Shown piece by piece: positions 27,220 through 37,634 of a DNA stretch of 64,000 nt. The notes beneath the pieces are model-generated. The model did not search any database. It was not told the DNA's origin and saw nothing but the letters and a program-made list of their open reading frames with translations. Origin of the DNA: Ideonella sp. A 288 (GTDB taxonomy: Bacteria > Pseudomonadota > Gammaproteobacteria > Burkholderiales > Burkholderiaceae_C). Within the stretch, counting starts at the first letter, position 1. Every line of letters starts with the position of its first letter. The translations under genes were made by a program, and so were the position numbers. The DNA lies in the NCBI RefSeq assembly GCF_002198735.1, contig NZ_MWLO01000137.1, positions 62,001 to 126,000 on the forward strand. The letters are read 5' to 3'.

Positions 27220-27413
27220 GGGCAGAAGTTGGTGCTTTTCGCAGGGTGCCAGGCGGTAGGTCGCGGCTATACTCGCGACTCGCCTGCGGACTGGGGCGGG
27301 CGCGTGCTTGTCTTCGAAAGCACCGCACGCTTCACAGAATCAGAGATTCTAGAGGACGCCCTCCGCAGTCTCCCCGGTCGGCACCCGTCCCGGCCCCGAG
27401 AGGATTCATTTCG

Positions 27414-28796
27414 TTGGACTCGATCACTCAGTTGGCACTGCGGCCGTTGGCGAGCCTGCATTCACTGGTTCGCCGTCACCCGCGGCGACTGTCCGCCGTG
27501 CTGCTGACGGCACTCGGCGGCTTCGCAGTGGCGGCCTTTGGCATTGCGCCGATGGCGCCGGATGCTGCCGACCTGCCCCAGCGCCTTGTTTCCGAGGCCG
27601 TGGTGCCGTCCGACCTCGAGCGGCAGGCCGAAGACCTCGCGTTCCACGACCTGCAACTGTGGCGGTCCGATCTCACCCGCGGCAGCGACACCGCCGACAA
27701 CCTGCTGCGCCGACTCGGCGTGTCCGACCCTGCCGCGGCGGCATACATCCGCACAGACCGGTGGGCGCGGCGACTGATCGAGGGCCGCGCCGGCAAGATG
27801 GTTCAGGCCCGCACCCTGCCCGATGGCACCTTGGTCGAACTGATCGCACGCTATCCGGCCCAGGACGACGCCCAACAGCTCACCCACTTCACCCGCCTCA
27901 GCCTGCAGCGTGCCAACGGCCGCTTTGTCAGCCAGATCGATACCGCACCTCTGATGGCTCAGGTGCGCATGGGCAGCGGCACCGTCCGCAGCAGCCTGTT
28001 CGCCGCCATCGACGATGCCGGTCTGCCCGACGGCATCGCGGCGCAGATGCTCGAAATCTTCGCGACCGAGATCGACTTTCACCGTGAGCTCCGCAAGGGC
28101 GACAGCTTCAATGTGATGTTCGAATCGCTGCTGGCCGATGGTCACCCGATCAGCTGGAACGAAGGCATCGGCCGCGTGCTGGCCGCCGAGTTCACGCACG
28201 CCGGACGCAGCTCGCAAGCCGTCTGGTTCACCGACCCGGCCACCGGCAAGGGCGCCTATTTCGGCTTCGATGGCCGCAGCAAGCGCCGCGGCTTTCTGGC
28301 CAGCCCCGTGGCATTTTCTCGCATGACCTCGGGCTTTGCGCAGCGCCTGCACCCCATCATGCAGACTTGGCGTGCCCACAACGGCGTCGACTACGCCGCG
28401 CCGACCGGAACTCCGGTCAACGCCGTGGGCGACGGCGTCGTCGAGAAAGCCGGCTGGCAGAACGGCTACGGCAACGTCATCACCCTCAAACACGGCGGCG
28501 ACAAATCCACCGTCTATGCGCACCTCAGCCGCATCGACGTCCGCCAGGGCCAGCGCGTCAGCCAAGGCCAATCGATCGGCCAGGTCGGTGCCACGGGTTG
28601 GGCCACCGGGCCTCACCTGCACTTCGAGCTGCGTGTGGGTGGCCAATTCCAGGACCCGTTGACCATCGCAAGGCAGGCCGAGACGGTCGCCGTCGAGGCC
28701 AGTTCCAGGGCTCGCTTCCAGATCCTGGCGGCGTCAGCGCAGGCCGGCCTGGACACCGCAGGGTCGACGCGGGGCGCCCGCGCCGACAGCGAGTAA
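27414..28796 (+). CDS. M23 family metallopeptidase, membrane-anchored, TTG start
   Basis: The 460-residue protein has one N-terminal membrane segment (about 25-48), a central region with a tandem linker typical of LytM factors, and a C-terminal M23 domain. The zinc ligands are visible as HNGVD (H322, D326) and HLHFEL (H401, H403). It would cut peptidoglycan cross-links from the periplasmic side or activate amidases. No ATG fits the start: TTG at 27414 is preceded by AGGA at a 9-base spacing. It lies 29 bases before anmK, which recycles peptidoglycan sugar, so the pair may form a cell-wall unit. Confidence 0.92.
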   Translation: MDSITQLALRPLASLHSLVRRHPRRLSAVLLTALGGFAVAAFGIAPMAPDAADLPQRLVSEAVVPSDLERQAEDLAFHDLQLWRSDLTRGSDTADNLLRRLGVSDPAAAAYIRTDRWARRLIEGRAGKMVQARTLPDGTLVELIARYPAQDDAQQLTHFTRLSLQRANGRFVSQIDTAPLMAQVRMGSGTVRSSLFAAIDDAGLPDGIAAQMLEIFATEIDFHRELRKGDSFNVMFESLLADGHPISWNEGIGRVLAAEFTHAGRSSQAVWFTDPATGKGAYFGFDGRSKRRGFLASPVAFSRMTSGFAQRLHPIMQTWRAHNGVDYAAPTGTPVNAVGDGVVEKAGWQNGYGNVITLKHGGDKSTVYAHLSRIDVRQGQRVSQGQSIGQVGATGWATGPHLHFELRVGGQFQDPLTIARQAETVAVEASSRARFQILAASAQAGLDTAGSTRGARADSE

Positions 28797-28825
28797 GCCC
28801 CGCCCTCGCATCACGGTTCGCCACG

Positions 28826-29953
28826 ATGGCGTTGTACGTCGGACAGATGTCCGGCACCTCGATGGATGGCGTGGACAGCGTGCTCGTGCGCATCCCCGGA
28901 GAAGGCGCCCTGCCAGTGCAGGTCCTGGGCCACGATCACGGGGCCATGCCGCCAGCGCTGCGGCAGGCGCTGATGGACCTGAATGCGCCTGGCGCCAACG
29001 AACTGCACCGCGCAGCCCTGGCCGCCAACGCGCTCGCCGACTGGTACGCCGACTCGGTGCACCGCCTGCTGGCCGCCGCCAACGTGGCACCTGCCGATGT
29101 GCGGGCCATCGGCGCACATGGCCAGACAGTGCGCCACCGTCCCGGTGAGTTCGACCGGTGCGGCTACACGATCCAGTTGCTCAACGGTGCGGCGCTTGCC
29201 GAGCGATCCGGCATCGACGTGGCCTGCGATTTCCGCAGTCGTGACGTCGCGGCAGGGGGCCAGGGCGCACCCCTGGTGCCCGCCTTCCACGCCGCGTGCT
29301 GGTTCCGGCCGGGCCAGGATCAGGCCGTGCTCAATGTCGGCGGCATTGCCAACCTCAGCCTGCTGCGGGCCGATGGCGGTGTCGGCGGCTTCGACTGTGG
29401 ACCGGGCAACGCCTTGATGGACCACTGGTGCGCGCGACACACAGGCGCCGGCTTCGACGCCGAGGGCACCTGGGCTGCCAGCGGGCAGGTCCATGACAGC
29501 CTGCTCGAGCAGATGCTCGCCGAGCCCTACTTCGCCAAGCCACCACCGAAGAGCACAGGGCGTGATCTGTTCAATCCGCCGTGGCTCGACGCCATGCTGT
29601 CAAAGGTGGCCCCGGCGGGCGACCTGGCCCCTGAGGCTGTCCAGGCCACCTTGACCGAACTCACTGCTCGGGCCGCCTGCCTGGCACTGCAAGCCACCGC
29701 CCCGGCGACGACGCGCTTGATGGTCTGTGGGGGTGGCGCGCTCAACGCCCACCTGATGCGACGAATCCAGGCTCACCTCGCGCGATGCGAGGTCGTCTCG
29801 ACGTCGGCCGTCGGCCTCCCGCCGCTGCAGGTGGAGGCAGCTGCGTTTGCGTGGCTCGCGTACGTGCGGGTCGAGCACCTGCCCGGCAATCGACCGGAGG
29901 TCACCGGCGCGGCCGGCTCTCGCGTGCTGGGTGCCCTGCACCCAGCCGGTTGA
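28826..29953 (+). CDS. anmK: Anhydro-N-acetylmuramic acid kinase
   Basis: The 375-residue protein starts with YVGQMSGTSMDGVD, the diagnostic N-terminal motif of AnmK, and has the later sugar-kinase motifs VLNVGGIANLSLL and CGGGALN. It phosphorylates 1,6-anhydro-MurNAc released by cell-wall turnover, giving MurNAc-6-phosphate. It follows the M23 peptidase gene by 29 bases. Its stop codon ends at 29953 and the erpA stop begins at 29954 on the other strand, so the genes abut with no gap. Confidence 0.95.
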   Translation: MALYVGQMSGTSMDGVDSVLVRIPGEGALPVQVLGHDHGAMPPALRQALMDLNAPGANELHRAALAANALADWYADSVHRLLAAANVAPADVRAIGAHGQTVRHRPGEFDRCGYTIQLLNGAALAERSGIDVACDFRSRDVAAGGQGAPLVPAFHAACWFRPGQDQAVLNVGGIANLSLLRADGGVGGFDCGPGNALMDHWCARHTGAGFDAEGTWAASGQVHDSLLEQMLAEPYFAKPPPKSTGRDLFNPPWLDAMLSKVAPAGDLAPEAVQATLTELTARAACLALQATAPATTRLMVCGGGALNAHLMRRIQAHLARCEVVSTSAVGLPPLQVEAAAFAWLAYVRVEHLPGNRPEVTGAAGSRVLGALHPAG

Positions 29954-30328
29954 TCAGGCTGAGAAACTCGATCCGCAACCACAGGTCGTGGTGGCGTTGG
30001 GGTTCTTGATCACGAACTGCGCACCCTGCAGGTCTTCCTTGTAGTCGATCTCCGCACCGACGAGGTACTGCAGGCTCATGGCATCGATCAGCAGCGTGAC
30101 GCCGTGCTTGGTCATCTGCGTGTCGTCGTCGTTCACGACCTCGTCGAAGGTGAATCCGTACTGGAAGCCCGAACACCCGCCGCCCTGCACGAACACGCGC
30201 AACTTGAGGTCGGGATTGCCCTCTTCGGCCACCAGATCGGCCACCTTGGCCGCGGCACTGTCGGTGAACACCAGGGGCGACGGCATGGCGATCGGATCGG
30301 CGGCGAGAGACTCTGCAACTGCATTCAT
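29954..30328 (-). CDS. erpA: Iron-sulfur cluster insertion protein ErpA
   Basis: The 124-residue A-type carrier protein has the three conserved cysteines in [10 protein letters not shown] and TCGCGSSF. It passes Fe-S clusters to apoproteins in the cytoplasm. The start at MNAVAES (30328) is preferred over an ATG 19 codons upstream because GGAG lies just before it and the protein then has normal length. It abuts anmK tail to tail. Confidence 0.95.
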   Translation of the reverse strand: MNAVAESLAADPIAMPSPLVFTDSAAAKVADLVAEEGNPDLKLRVFVQGGGCSGFQYGFTFDEVVNDDDTQMTKHGVTLLIDAMSLQYLVGAEIDYKEDLQGAQFVIKNPNATTTCGCGSSFSA

Positions 30329-30394
30329 GGGGTGGGCTCCAGAAAAATCTTGACGGAATATGGGGTGGGACTGGCGCAGCCGCAAGGCCTTCGA

Positions 30395-30793
30395 TCAGGC
30401 GGATTTCGACGATGCCAGCGTGAGCACGGGACGATCATCCGTCCTGCCCGGCCGAAGATCCCCTTCGACCCTTGCGCCGACATGCATCTCCAAGAGCAGA
30501 TAGTTGACTTGCCCCGTGACGCGGGCCTTCGGCTGCAACTCCAGCAACTCGGTCGATTCAACCGGGCCGAGCACTTCTCCGTTGATGATCACATGCCCGG
30601 CCTTGACCTTGCCATGGACCCGGGCTTTTTCGCTGATCACCAGCAAGTTCGGCGCATCACCCAAGGCAACGATGTCGCCGTCGACTTCACCGTCGATGCG
30701 CAGGCCATCGGTGAAGTTCAGGTTGCCCTGGAGGCGCGTGCCCTCGCCGATCAACGAGCGGATCGGCGGCTGTGCCTTGCGCTTGAACCACAT
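30395..30793 (-). CDS. Bactofilin (polymer-forming cytoskeletal protein)
   Basis: The 132-residue protein has the bactofilin domain (PF04519, about 12-115), a beta-helix built of short repeats (LIGEGTRLQGNLNF, GLRIDGEVDGDI, ISEKARVHGKVKAGHVIINGEVLG). It begins with the short basic/aromatic MWFKRK segment that can touch the membrane. Such proteins polymerise into filaments that help shape the cell or place wall enzymes. It follows the coiled-coil membrane protein gene on the same strand by 37 bases. That neighbour is a plausible partner. Confidence 0.93.
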   Translation of the reverse strand: MWFKRKAQPPIRSLIGEGTRLQGNLNFTDGLRIDGEVDGDIVALGDAPNLLVISEKARVHGKVKAGHVIINGEVLGPVESTELLELQPKARVTGQVNYLLLEMHVGARVEGDLRPGRTDDRPVLTLASSKSA

Positions 30794-30830
30794 CGGTCAT
30801 CCTTCATGTCAAACGCCAAGCGCCTTTGCG

Positions 30831-31541
30831 TCACAGCCTCAGGGTGTGCGAGGCGCGCATGGCGCCAGCGTCGTCGACGATCCTCACCTGTACCGTTTTT
30901 ACCACAGCCGCAGCAGGGTACTCGACGAGCCCTTCGCTGCGCGCGTACTGGGTCAGCACCAATGAAGTTCCGCCCGTCGTTGCCAGGAGTGTCCAGGGGC
31001 GGCCTTCCAGCATGCCGCCGAGCACCAGGTCGAAGCGCCCCTTGAATTCGGCGGGGCTCTTGCCACCCTGCATCACCAGCAACTGAAAACGCAACTGACC
31101 CGGCGCCTGGGGAATGGCCTGCAGCGACCGGATCGACAGGCCGTCGCCGCCCGTGGCCGGCAACAGGCGCTCGAAGAATCCGAGGTCGGCGCGCAGTGCC
31201 TGGTTGCCCGCCTCGAGCTGGCGCACCTGCTGCATCAAGCGGTCCTGCGCGGTGCGCTCGGCCTTCAGCACACTGCCCGCGGTGTCGGCCAGCGATTGGG
31301 CCTTGTCGCGGGCCTCGCGCAACTGCGCCACCTCGATGCGCAGGCGCGCCAGTTCGTCCTTGGCATCATGGTCGAGACCGGCCAGGTCCTTGCCCAGTTC
31401 GAACGCCCACAGCGCGATCGCACCGGAGAACCCCAGCACCACCGCGACGGCCGCCCAACGCAGAGGCCACGGCAGATGCCGCCGCACGATGACGCGCGGG
31501 GCACTGATCGACAGGCGTCTGCGCAGCAGTTTCCAGCGCAT
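30831..31541 (-). CDS. Coiled-coil inner-membrane protein beside bactofilin (DUF6776-like)
   Basis: The 236-residue protein has a basic N terminus, one membrane helix at about 28-48 (WAAVAVVLGFSGAIALWAFEL), a coiled coil at about 50-115, and a C-terminal beta-rich domain (about 120-236). It probably has its C-terminal part in the periplasm. I recall that proteins of this design next to bactofilin in Burkholderiales are called DUF6776, but this should be confirmed. A terminator of the upstream rpsI lies only 17 bases before its start, so it must have its own promoter or rely on read-through. Confidence 0.82.
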   Translation of the reverse strand: MRWKLLRRRLSISAPRVIVRRHLPWPLRWAAVAVVLGFSGAIALWAFELGKDLAGLDHDAKDELARLRIEVAQLREARDKAQSLADTAGSVLKAERTAQDRLMQQVRQLEAGNQALRADLGFFERLLPATGGDGLSIRSLQAIPQAPGQLRFQLLVMQGGKSPAEFKGRFDLVLGGMLEGRPWTLLATTGGTSLVLTQYARSEGLVEYPAAAVVKTVQVRIVDDAGAMRASHTLRL

Positions 31542-31557
31542 GGTCGGTACAGAAATG

Positions 31558-31580
31558 AAAAGGGCCGCATCGAGCGGCCC
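31558..31580 (-). terminator. Rho-independent terminator of rplM-rpsI
   Basis: On the minus strand the stem GGGCCGC-TCGAT-GCGGCCC is perfect (7 base pairs) and is followed by TTTTC. It begins 41 bases after the rpsI stop and lies immediately before the coiled-coil protein gene. Confidence 0.85.
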
Positions 31581-31620
31581 TGGGTTCCAGCATCGAGCCG
31601 GGGTCGCCCCGGGGTGCAGA

Positions 31621-32013
31621 TCAGCGCTTGCTGAACTGCTTCCGACGGCGGGCGCCGTGCAGACCGACCTTCTTGCGCTCGACCTCACGCGCGTCACGCG
31701 TGACGAAGCCGGCGTGGCTCAGGTCGGGCTTGAGCGTTGCGTCGTAGTCGATCAGGGCGCGGGTGATGCCGTGGCGGACCGCACCGGCCTGCCCGGATTC
31801 GCCACCGCCGTTCACGTTCACCTTGATGTCGAACGTCATTTCATTGTTCGTCAGCAGCAGCGGCTGCTTGACGATCATGATCGAGGTCTGCCGACCGAAA
31901 TACTGGTCGACGGGCTTGCCGTTCACCACGATCAGGCCTTCGCCCTTCTTGATGAAGACGCGTGCCACCGACGACTTGCGGCGGCCGGTGCCATAGTTCC
32001 AATTGCCGATCAT
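31621..32013 (-). CDS. rpsI: 30S ribosomal protein S9
   Basis: The 130-residue protein has the universal S9 sequence, with [13 protein letters not shown] near the start, the [13 protein letters not shown] segment and the basic C-terminal tail ending KQFSKR that reaches the ribosomal P site. The ATG at 32013 is chosen over a GTG one codon upstream because the protein then starts [10 protein letters not shown] as in relatives. It follows rplM by 9 bases and its ribosome-binding site overlaps the rplM stop (TAAGGAG). Confidence 0.98.
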   Translation of the reverse strand: MIGNWNYGTGRRKSSVARVFIKKGEGLIVVNGKPVDQYFGRQTSIMIVKQPLLLTNNEMTFDIKVNVNGGGESGQAGAVRHGITRALIDYDATLKPDLSHAGFVTRDAREVERKKVGLHGARRRKQFSKR

Positions 32014-32022
32014 CACCGCTCC

Positions 32023-32451
32023 TTAAAGTTCCAGCGCCTTGGGCTGCTGGGCGGTGTGCGGGTGCGAATTCCCGGCATACACCTTCAGCTTCTTGATCAT
32101 CGCGTAGCCGAGCGGGCCCTTGGGCAGCATGCCCTTCACGGCCTTCTCCAGCGCGCGGCCGGGGTGCTTGGCTTGCATGTCCTTGAACTTGGTGCCGTAG
32201 ATGCCGCCCGGATAGCCGGAGTGGCGGTAGTACACCTTTTGCTCGGCCTTGTTGCCCGTGACACGGAGCTTCTCGGCATTGAGGACGATGATGAAATCAC
32301 CGGTGTCGACGTGAGGCGTGTAAATGGCCTTGTGCTTGCCGCGCAAACGGAGTGCCACTTCGCTGGCGACACGTCCGAGCACCTTATCGGTGGCATCGAG
32401 CACAAACCACTCGTGCTTCACCTCGGCCGGCTTGGCGCTGAAGGTCTTCAT
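32023..32451 (-). CDS. rplM: 50S ribosomal protein L13
   Basis: The 142-residue protein matches L13 along its length ([55 protein letters not shown]). It is an early-assembly protein of the large subunit and is paired with rpsI as in most bacteria. The operon is preceded by a long leader that may take part in its control. Confidence 0.98.
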   Translation of the reverse strand: MKTFSAKPAEVKHEWFVLDATDKVLGRVASEVALRLRGKHKAIYTPHVDTGDFIIVLNAEKLRVTGNKAEQKVYYRHSGYPGGIYGTKFKDMQAKHPGRALEKAVKGMLPKGPLGYAMIKKLKVYAGNSHPHTAQQPKALEL

Positions 32452-32802
32452 GAGTGCTTCTGTGTTGGTGCGTTCCCCGACATCGACTCTGCCGCACAGG
32501 AAACGCATGACAAGATGGCTGGCCGCTCGTGACCGACCGCCTCGGAACTGCTTATCAGGGCAGCCTCTCGGCATTTTCGGCAAGATCGAGATCCCGCAGC
32601 CCCTCGAGAGCATTGCTGCCCCATGAACTGCACCAGCGACCTGCAAGCCCCACATGGGCGCTCACAGCCTGCCCGGCCATCATTCGGGCAGCCGAGGAGT
32701 ATAGCCTCAACCCTGCAGCCGCAACAACCTCACCCTTCGCCAACCCACATACGCCTGCGCCGAGATCGTGTATAAGGGTTTTCCCGCAACACGGATGAGG
32801 CC
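32452..32802. other. Divergent intergenic region (351 bases) between rplM and the GNAT gene
   Basis: No gene is seen here. It holds two possible promoters. On the minus strand, TTGTTG (32722-32727), an 18-base spacer and TATACT (32698-32703) would give rplM a leader of about 240 bases. On the plus strand, a TATAAG at 32771-32776 with no clear -35 box lies 27 bases before the GNAT start. The stretch from 32452 to 32690 would form the rplM leader RNA. Confidence 0.5.
32698..32727 (-). promoter_or_regulatory. Probable sigma-70 promoter of rplM-rpsI
   Basis: The -35 box TTGTTG and the -10 box TATACT are separated by 18 bases on the minus strand. This is the best promoter match in the region upstream of rplM. 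Confidence 0.5.
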
Positions 32803-33570
32803 ATGCCGAACACACCGAACCCCGCGCTGACGGCCGACGACCGCGCCAATGGCCCCGTCGTCGGACACAGCAGCCCGGCCGCCGGCGCCGGCACGACCGC
32901 TGAAGCCGTACAGCGCCTGCCCTGGATTCCCATCCGCTCGCTGGCCCCCGCGCACCGGGACCGGATTCTGGACCATCTCCACGCGCTCTCGGACCGGGAC
33001 CGCTACCTGCGCTTCGGCTACCAGGCCAACGACGAACACTTGGCCCGCTACGTCGACAGCCTGGACTTCGATCGCGACGAGATCTTTGGTGTGTTCAATC
33101 GGCGACTGGAAATCGTCGCCCTCGCCCACCTGGCTTGCCCGGCGCGCGACGTGGCAAAACTGCCCGCGGGGCCTGCCGGCGCGGTGGGCGCGGCAGAGTT
33201 CGGTGGCTCGGTGGTCGGGCGACTGCGTGGCCGTGGTTACGGCGGCAAATTGTTCGAGCACGCCATGCTGCACGCCCGCAACCGGGGTTTCGGAACGATC
33301 TTCATCCATGCCCTCAGTGAGAACGCGGCCATGTTGCGCATTGCCCGGCGCGCCGGGGCGACGGTCGAACGCGACGGGCCCGAGTCGGAGGCCTACCTCA
33401 AGCTGCCCCCCGAGACCATGGCCTCGCACTTCGAGCAGGTGGTGGCCGAGGGCGCCGCAGCCCTGGACTACCGCCTGAAGCAGCACTCCCAGATCGTTGG
33501 TGCGATGGTCGATGCCATTGCCGAGGTGCGTTCCGGCGTTCGATCGACGGCCCGAGTCGACCGCGACTGA
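32803..33570 (+). CDS. GNAT family N-acetyltransferase
   Basis: The 255-residue protein has a low-complexity N terminus of about 40 residues followed by a GNAT-like domain (about 45-200). The region VVGRLRGRGYGGKLFEHAMLHARNRGF contains the acetyl-CoA pyrophosphate loop (RGRGYGG), and the later strand reads FIHALSENAAMLRIARRAGA. Its substrate is unknown. It stands alone downstream of a divergent promoter region and is followed by a hairpin at 33629-33652. Confidence 0.85.
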   Translation: MPNTPNPALTADDRANGPVVGHSSPAAGAGTTAEAVQRLPWIPIRSLAPAHRDRILDHLHALSDRDRYLRFGYQANDEHLARYVDSLDFDRDEIFGVFNRRLEIVALAHLACPARDVAKLPAGPAGAVGAAEFGGSVVGRLRGRGYGGKLFEHAMLHARNRGFGTIFIHALSENAAMLRIARRAGATVERDGPESEAYLKLPPETMASHFEQVVAEGAAALDYRLKQHSQIVGAMVDAIAEVRSGVRSTARVDRD

Positions 33571-33628
33571 GCGCCCGATCGGGTCTCATCCCTCATCCGA
33601 GGGAAAGCCCCCTGACACGGAGGCCTGC

Positions 33629-33652
33629 CTGCGCCGTGACCGCGCGGCGCAG
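33629..33652 (+). terminator. GC-rich hairpin after the GNAT gene
   Basis: CTGCGCCG and CGGCGCAG form a perfect 8-base stem around tgaccgcg. No T-run follows. It is the only clear secondary structure between this gene and the DUF2726 gene. Confidence 0.4.
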
Positions 33653-33741
33653 TGAGGTCCTGCGGGGTAATATCAGTTGCTCCCATTCACTGGCAGGTCG
33701 TGGATCGACTCCACGGCGTGTCGTCTCCGCCTGGCCCATCG

Positions 33742-34524
33742 ATGCAACAGACCCTTCCGTGGATCATTGCCCTCGTCGCGGTGGCCGTGATGGCGCCGGC
33801 GTTGGTGTGGTTGGCGCTGCGTCCGCGCCGGCCGGGCGCAGCCCGTCCGCTGCCCACCGAGTGGGCCCTGACGGCGCGGCCCGTCTTCAGCAACGACGAG
33901 CGCCGCGTGTACCGCCAACTGCGCGAGGCACTGCCGCACCACATCGTGCTGTCCAAGTTGCCGCTGGTCCGGTTCTGCCAGCCGAACGACCCGCAGCAGG
34001 TGCGCTACTGGTACGACCTGCTGGGCGGCATCCACGTCACGTTCGCCGTGTGCAGTGCCAATGGCCGCGTGCTGGCCGCGGTCGACCTGTCCAACGAACG
34101 CGGCGGGCTGAACCGTGTCGGACAGATCAAGCAGGCCGTGCTCAGCGCCTGCCGCGTGCGCTACCTGCGCTGCCCGATCGACCACCTGCCGTCGATTCCC
34201 GAACTGCAGATGCTGGTGCCGCAGAGCGCGGCCGCGTCGCGCGGGCCGCAGCCGGCACCTGCCATCTACGAGGCCCAGAACACCCTGTCGACCGCCGTGG
34301 CGTCGCGGCGTCGGGAGCGCACCACGCTGTGGCAGGACTCCGGGTTCTTCAACGATTCGTTCTTCGCCGCGGACAGCCGGCGCGAGGCCGGCAACAGCGA
34401 GTCGGGTGCGCTGGACACCGTGCCGCCCGGCGTCGACTCGCTCCTGCCTGCGGCCGAACCCGCAGCGGGCGTCGCGCGAACGCCGGGCGCCATGCGCGCG
34501 CCGACGACACCGACGCGCCACTGA
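33742..34524 (+). CDS. DUF2726 domain protein with N-terminal membrane anchor
   Basis: The 260-residue protein starts with a membrane helix (MQQTLPWIIALVAVAVMAPALVWLAL without charged residues) and then a DUF2726-type domain (about 45-165: FSNDERRVYRQLREALP, LPLVRFCQ, FAVCSANGRVLAAVDL, KQAVLSACRVRYLRCP). DUF2726 belongs to the nuclease-like restriction fold group, but the core acidic motif here (VCSANGRVLAAVDL) looks weak and activity is unproven. The last 90 residues are low-complexity and poorly conserved. The start ATG at 33742 is chosen because the anchor begins there. Confidence 0.8.
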   Translation: MQQTLPWIIALVAVAVMAPALVWLALRPRRPGAARPLPTEWALTARPVFSNDERRVYRQLREALPHHIVLSKLPLVRFCQPNDPQQVRYWYDLLGGIHVTFAVCSANGRVLAAVDLSNERGGLNRVGQIKQAVLSACRVRYLRCPIDHLPSIPELQMLVPQSAAASRGPQPAPAIYEAQNTLSTAVASRRRERTTLWQDSGFFNDSFFAADSRREAGNSESGALDTVPPGVDSLLPAAEPAAGVARTPGAMRAPTTPTRH

Positions 34525-34585
34525 ACCTGCGCCCATCGGTCGGCCGCCAGGGTAGGCCCCGGGGGTGATGCGCCGACAATGGGCG

Positions 34586-35596
34586 ATGCCTGCTGCCCAC
34601 GAACACCCCTTCGATCGCCTGAACCCGCAGGCCCTGCTGGACGCACTCGACGCCGTTGGCGTGCGCGGCGACGGCCGGCTGCTGCAGCTCAACTCATACG
34701 AGAACCGGGTGTTCCAGGTGCAACTGGAGGACGGCGGCACCATCGTCTCCAAGTTCTACCGGCCGGGCCGCTGGACCGACGATCAGATCCTCGAAGAGCA
34801 CGCGTTCTCGCTCGAGCTGGCCGAGGCCGAGGTGCCGGTGGTCGCCCCCATCGTGCTGCCCGGCGGCTCGACGCTGGCCCACGTCACGATCGACGGGCAG
34901 CCCTTCCGGCACGCCGTCTACCCGCGACGCGCCGGCCACGGACCCGAACTCGAACAAGACGGCACCCTGGCCTGGCTCGGGCGCTTCATCGGGCGGCTGC
35001 ACGCCGTGGGCGCGCGCCGCCCGTTCGAGACTCGCCGGACGATGGATGCGCAGACATTCGGCCACGGCGCGCGCGACCGCATCCTGGCGATGGACCTGCT
35101 CCCGCCCGCGCAAGCCCCGGGCTGGCTGGATGCCTGCCATGACGCATTGAAAGCGGTCGACGCGGCCTTCGCGGCGATTCGGCCAACCGCGCTGCGGCTG
35201 CATGGCGACTGCCATCCGGGCAACATCCTCTGGCGCGACGAAGGCCCGCACGTGGTGGACCTGGACGACGCCTGCAACGGCCCCGCGGTGCAGGACCTGT
35301 GGATGCTGCTGTCCGGCGGCCGTGAGGCGATGGCCGCGCAGATGGCCACCGTGCTGGCGGGCTATGTCGCGTTCAAGGCCTTCGACCGGCGCGAACTGGC
35401 GCTGATCGAACCACTGCGCACCCTGCGCATGATCCACCACTCGGCCTGGCTGGCCGAGCGCTGGACGGACCCGGCCTTCCCGGCCGCCTTTCCGTGGTTC
35501 GGCACGCCGGGCTACTGGGGCCAGCAGACCATGCAACTGAGAGAGCAGGTCGACGCGATGGCCGAGCCGCCGCTCGAGCTGCCGCTGCCGGACTGA
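34586..35596 (+). CDS. srkA: Stress response kinase A (SrkA/YihE family)
   Basis: The 336-residue protein is close to E. coli SrkA: LNSYENRVFQVQLEDG at the start, KFYRPGRWTDDQILEEH with the ATP-site lysine, the catalytic loop LRLHGDCHPGNILWRD and the metal-binding VDLDDACNGPAVQDLW. It is a cytoplasmic Ser/Thr-type kinase with an aminoglycoside-phosphotransferase fold, tied to recovery from envelope and oxidative stress. The start MPAAHEHPF at 34586 is chosen over upstream GTG/ATG codons. It is convergent with htpG. Confidence 0.94.
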   Translation: MPAAHEHPFDRLNPQALLDALDAVGVRGDGRLLQLNSYENRVFQVQLEDGGTIVSKFYRPGRWTDDQILEEHAFSLELAEAEVPVVAPIVLPGGSTLAHVTIDGQPFRHAVYPRRAGHGPELEQDGTLAWLGRFIGRLHAVGARRPFETRRTMDAQTFGHGARDRILAMDLLPPAQAPGWLDACHDALKAVDAAFAAIRPTALRLHGDCHPGNILWRDEGPHVVDLDDACNGPAVQDLWMLLSGGREAMAAQMATVLAGYVAFKAFDRRELALIEPLRTLRMIHHSAWLAERWTDPAFPAAFPWFGTPGYWGQQTMQLREQVDAMAEPPLELPLPD

Positions 35597-35633
35597 GCAC
35601 AGCGGCCCGCGCGGGGCCGGGCCGCCAGCCGGC

Positions 35634-37520
<1,887 letters not shown>

Positions 37521-37581
37521 GGTGTCGATCTTGGAAGGGGTGCGGAAGCGTCCCTCGGAACTCCTCGGACGCGCGGGCGGC

Positions 37582-37609
37582 ATTTTGGGGCCGGCGTGGC
37601 GCTTTCAAG
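37582..37609 (-). promoter_or_regulatory. Heat-shock (sigma-32) promoter of htpG
   Basis: On the minus strand CTTGAAA (37603-37609) and CCCCAAAAT (37582-37590) are 12 bases apart, a close match to the sigma-32 consensus. Transcription would begin about 54 bases before the htpG start. Confidence 0.85.
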
Positions 37610-37634
37610 GCCCGATGCGGCATGATCGTCCGCC

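Noticed and set aside
27336-27350. Perfect dyad AGAATC-AGA-GATTCT before the M23 peptidase gene
   Set aside because: It is symmetric, but no regulator is nearby and it could be chance; it is not strong enough to call as an operator.
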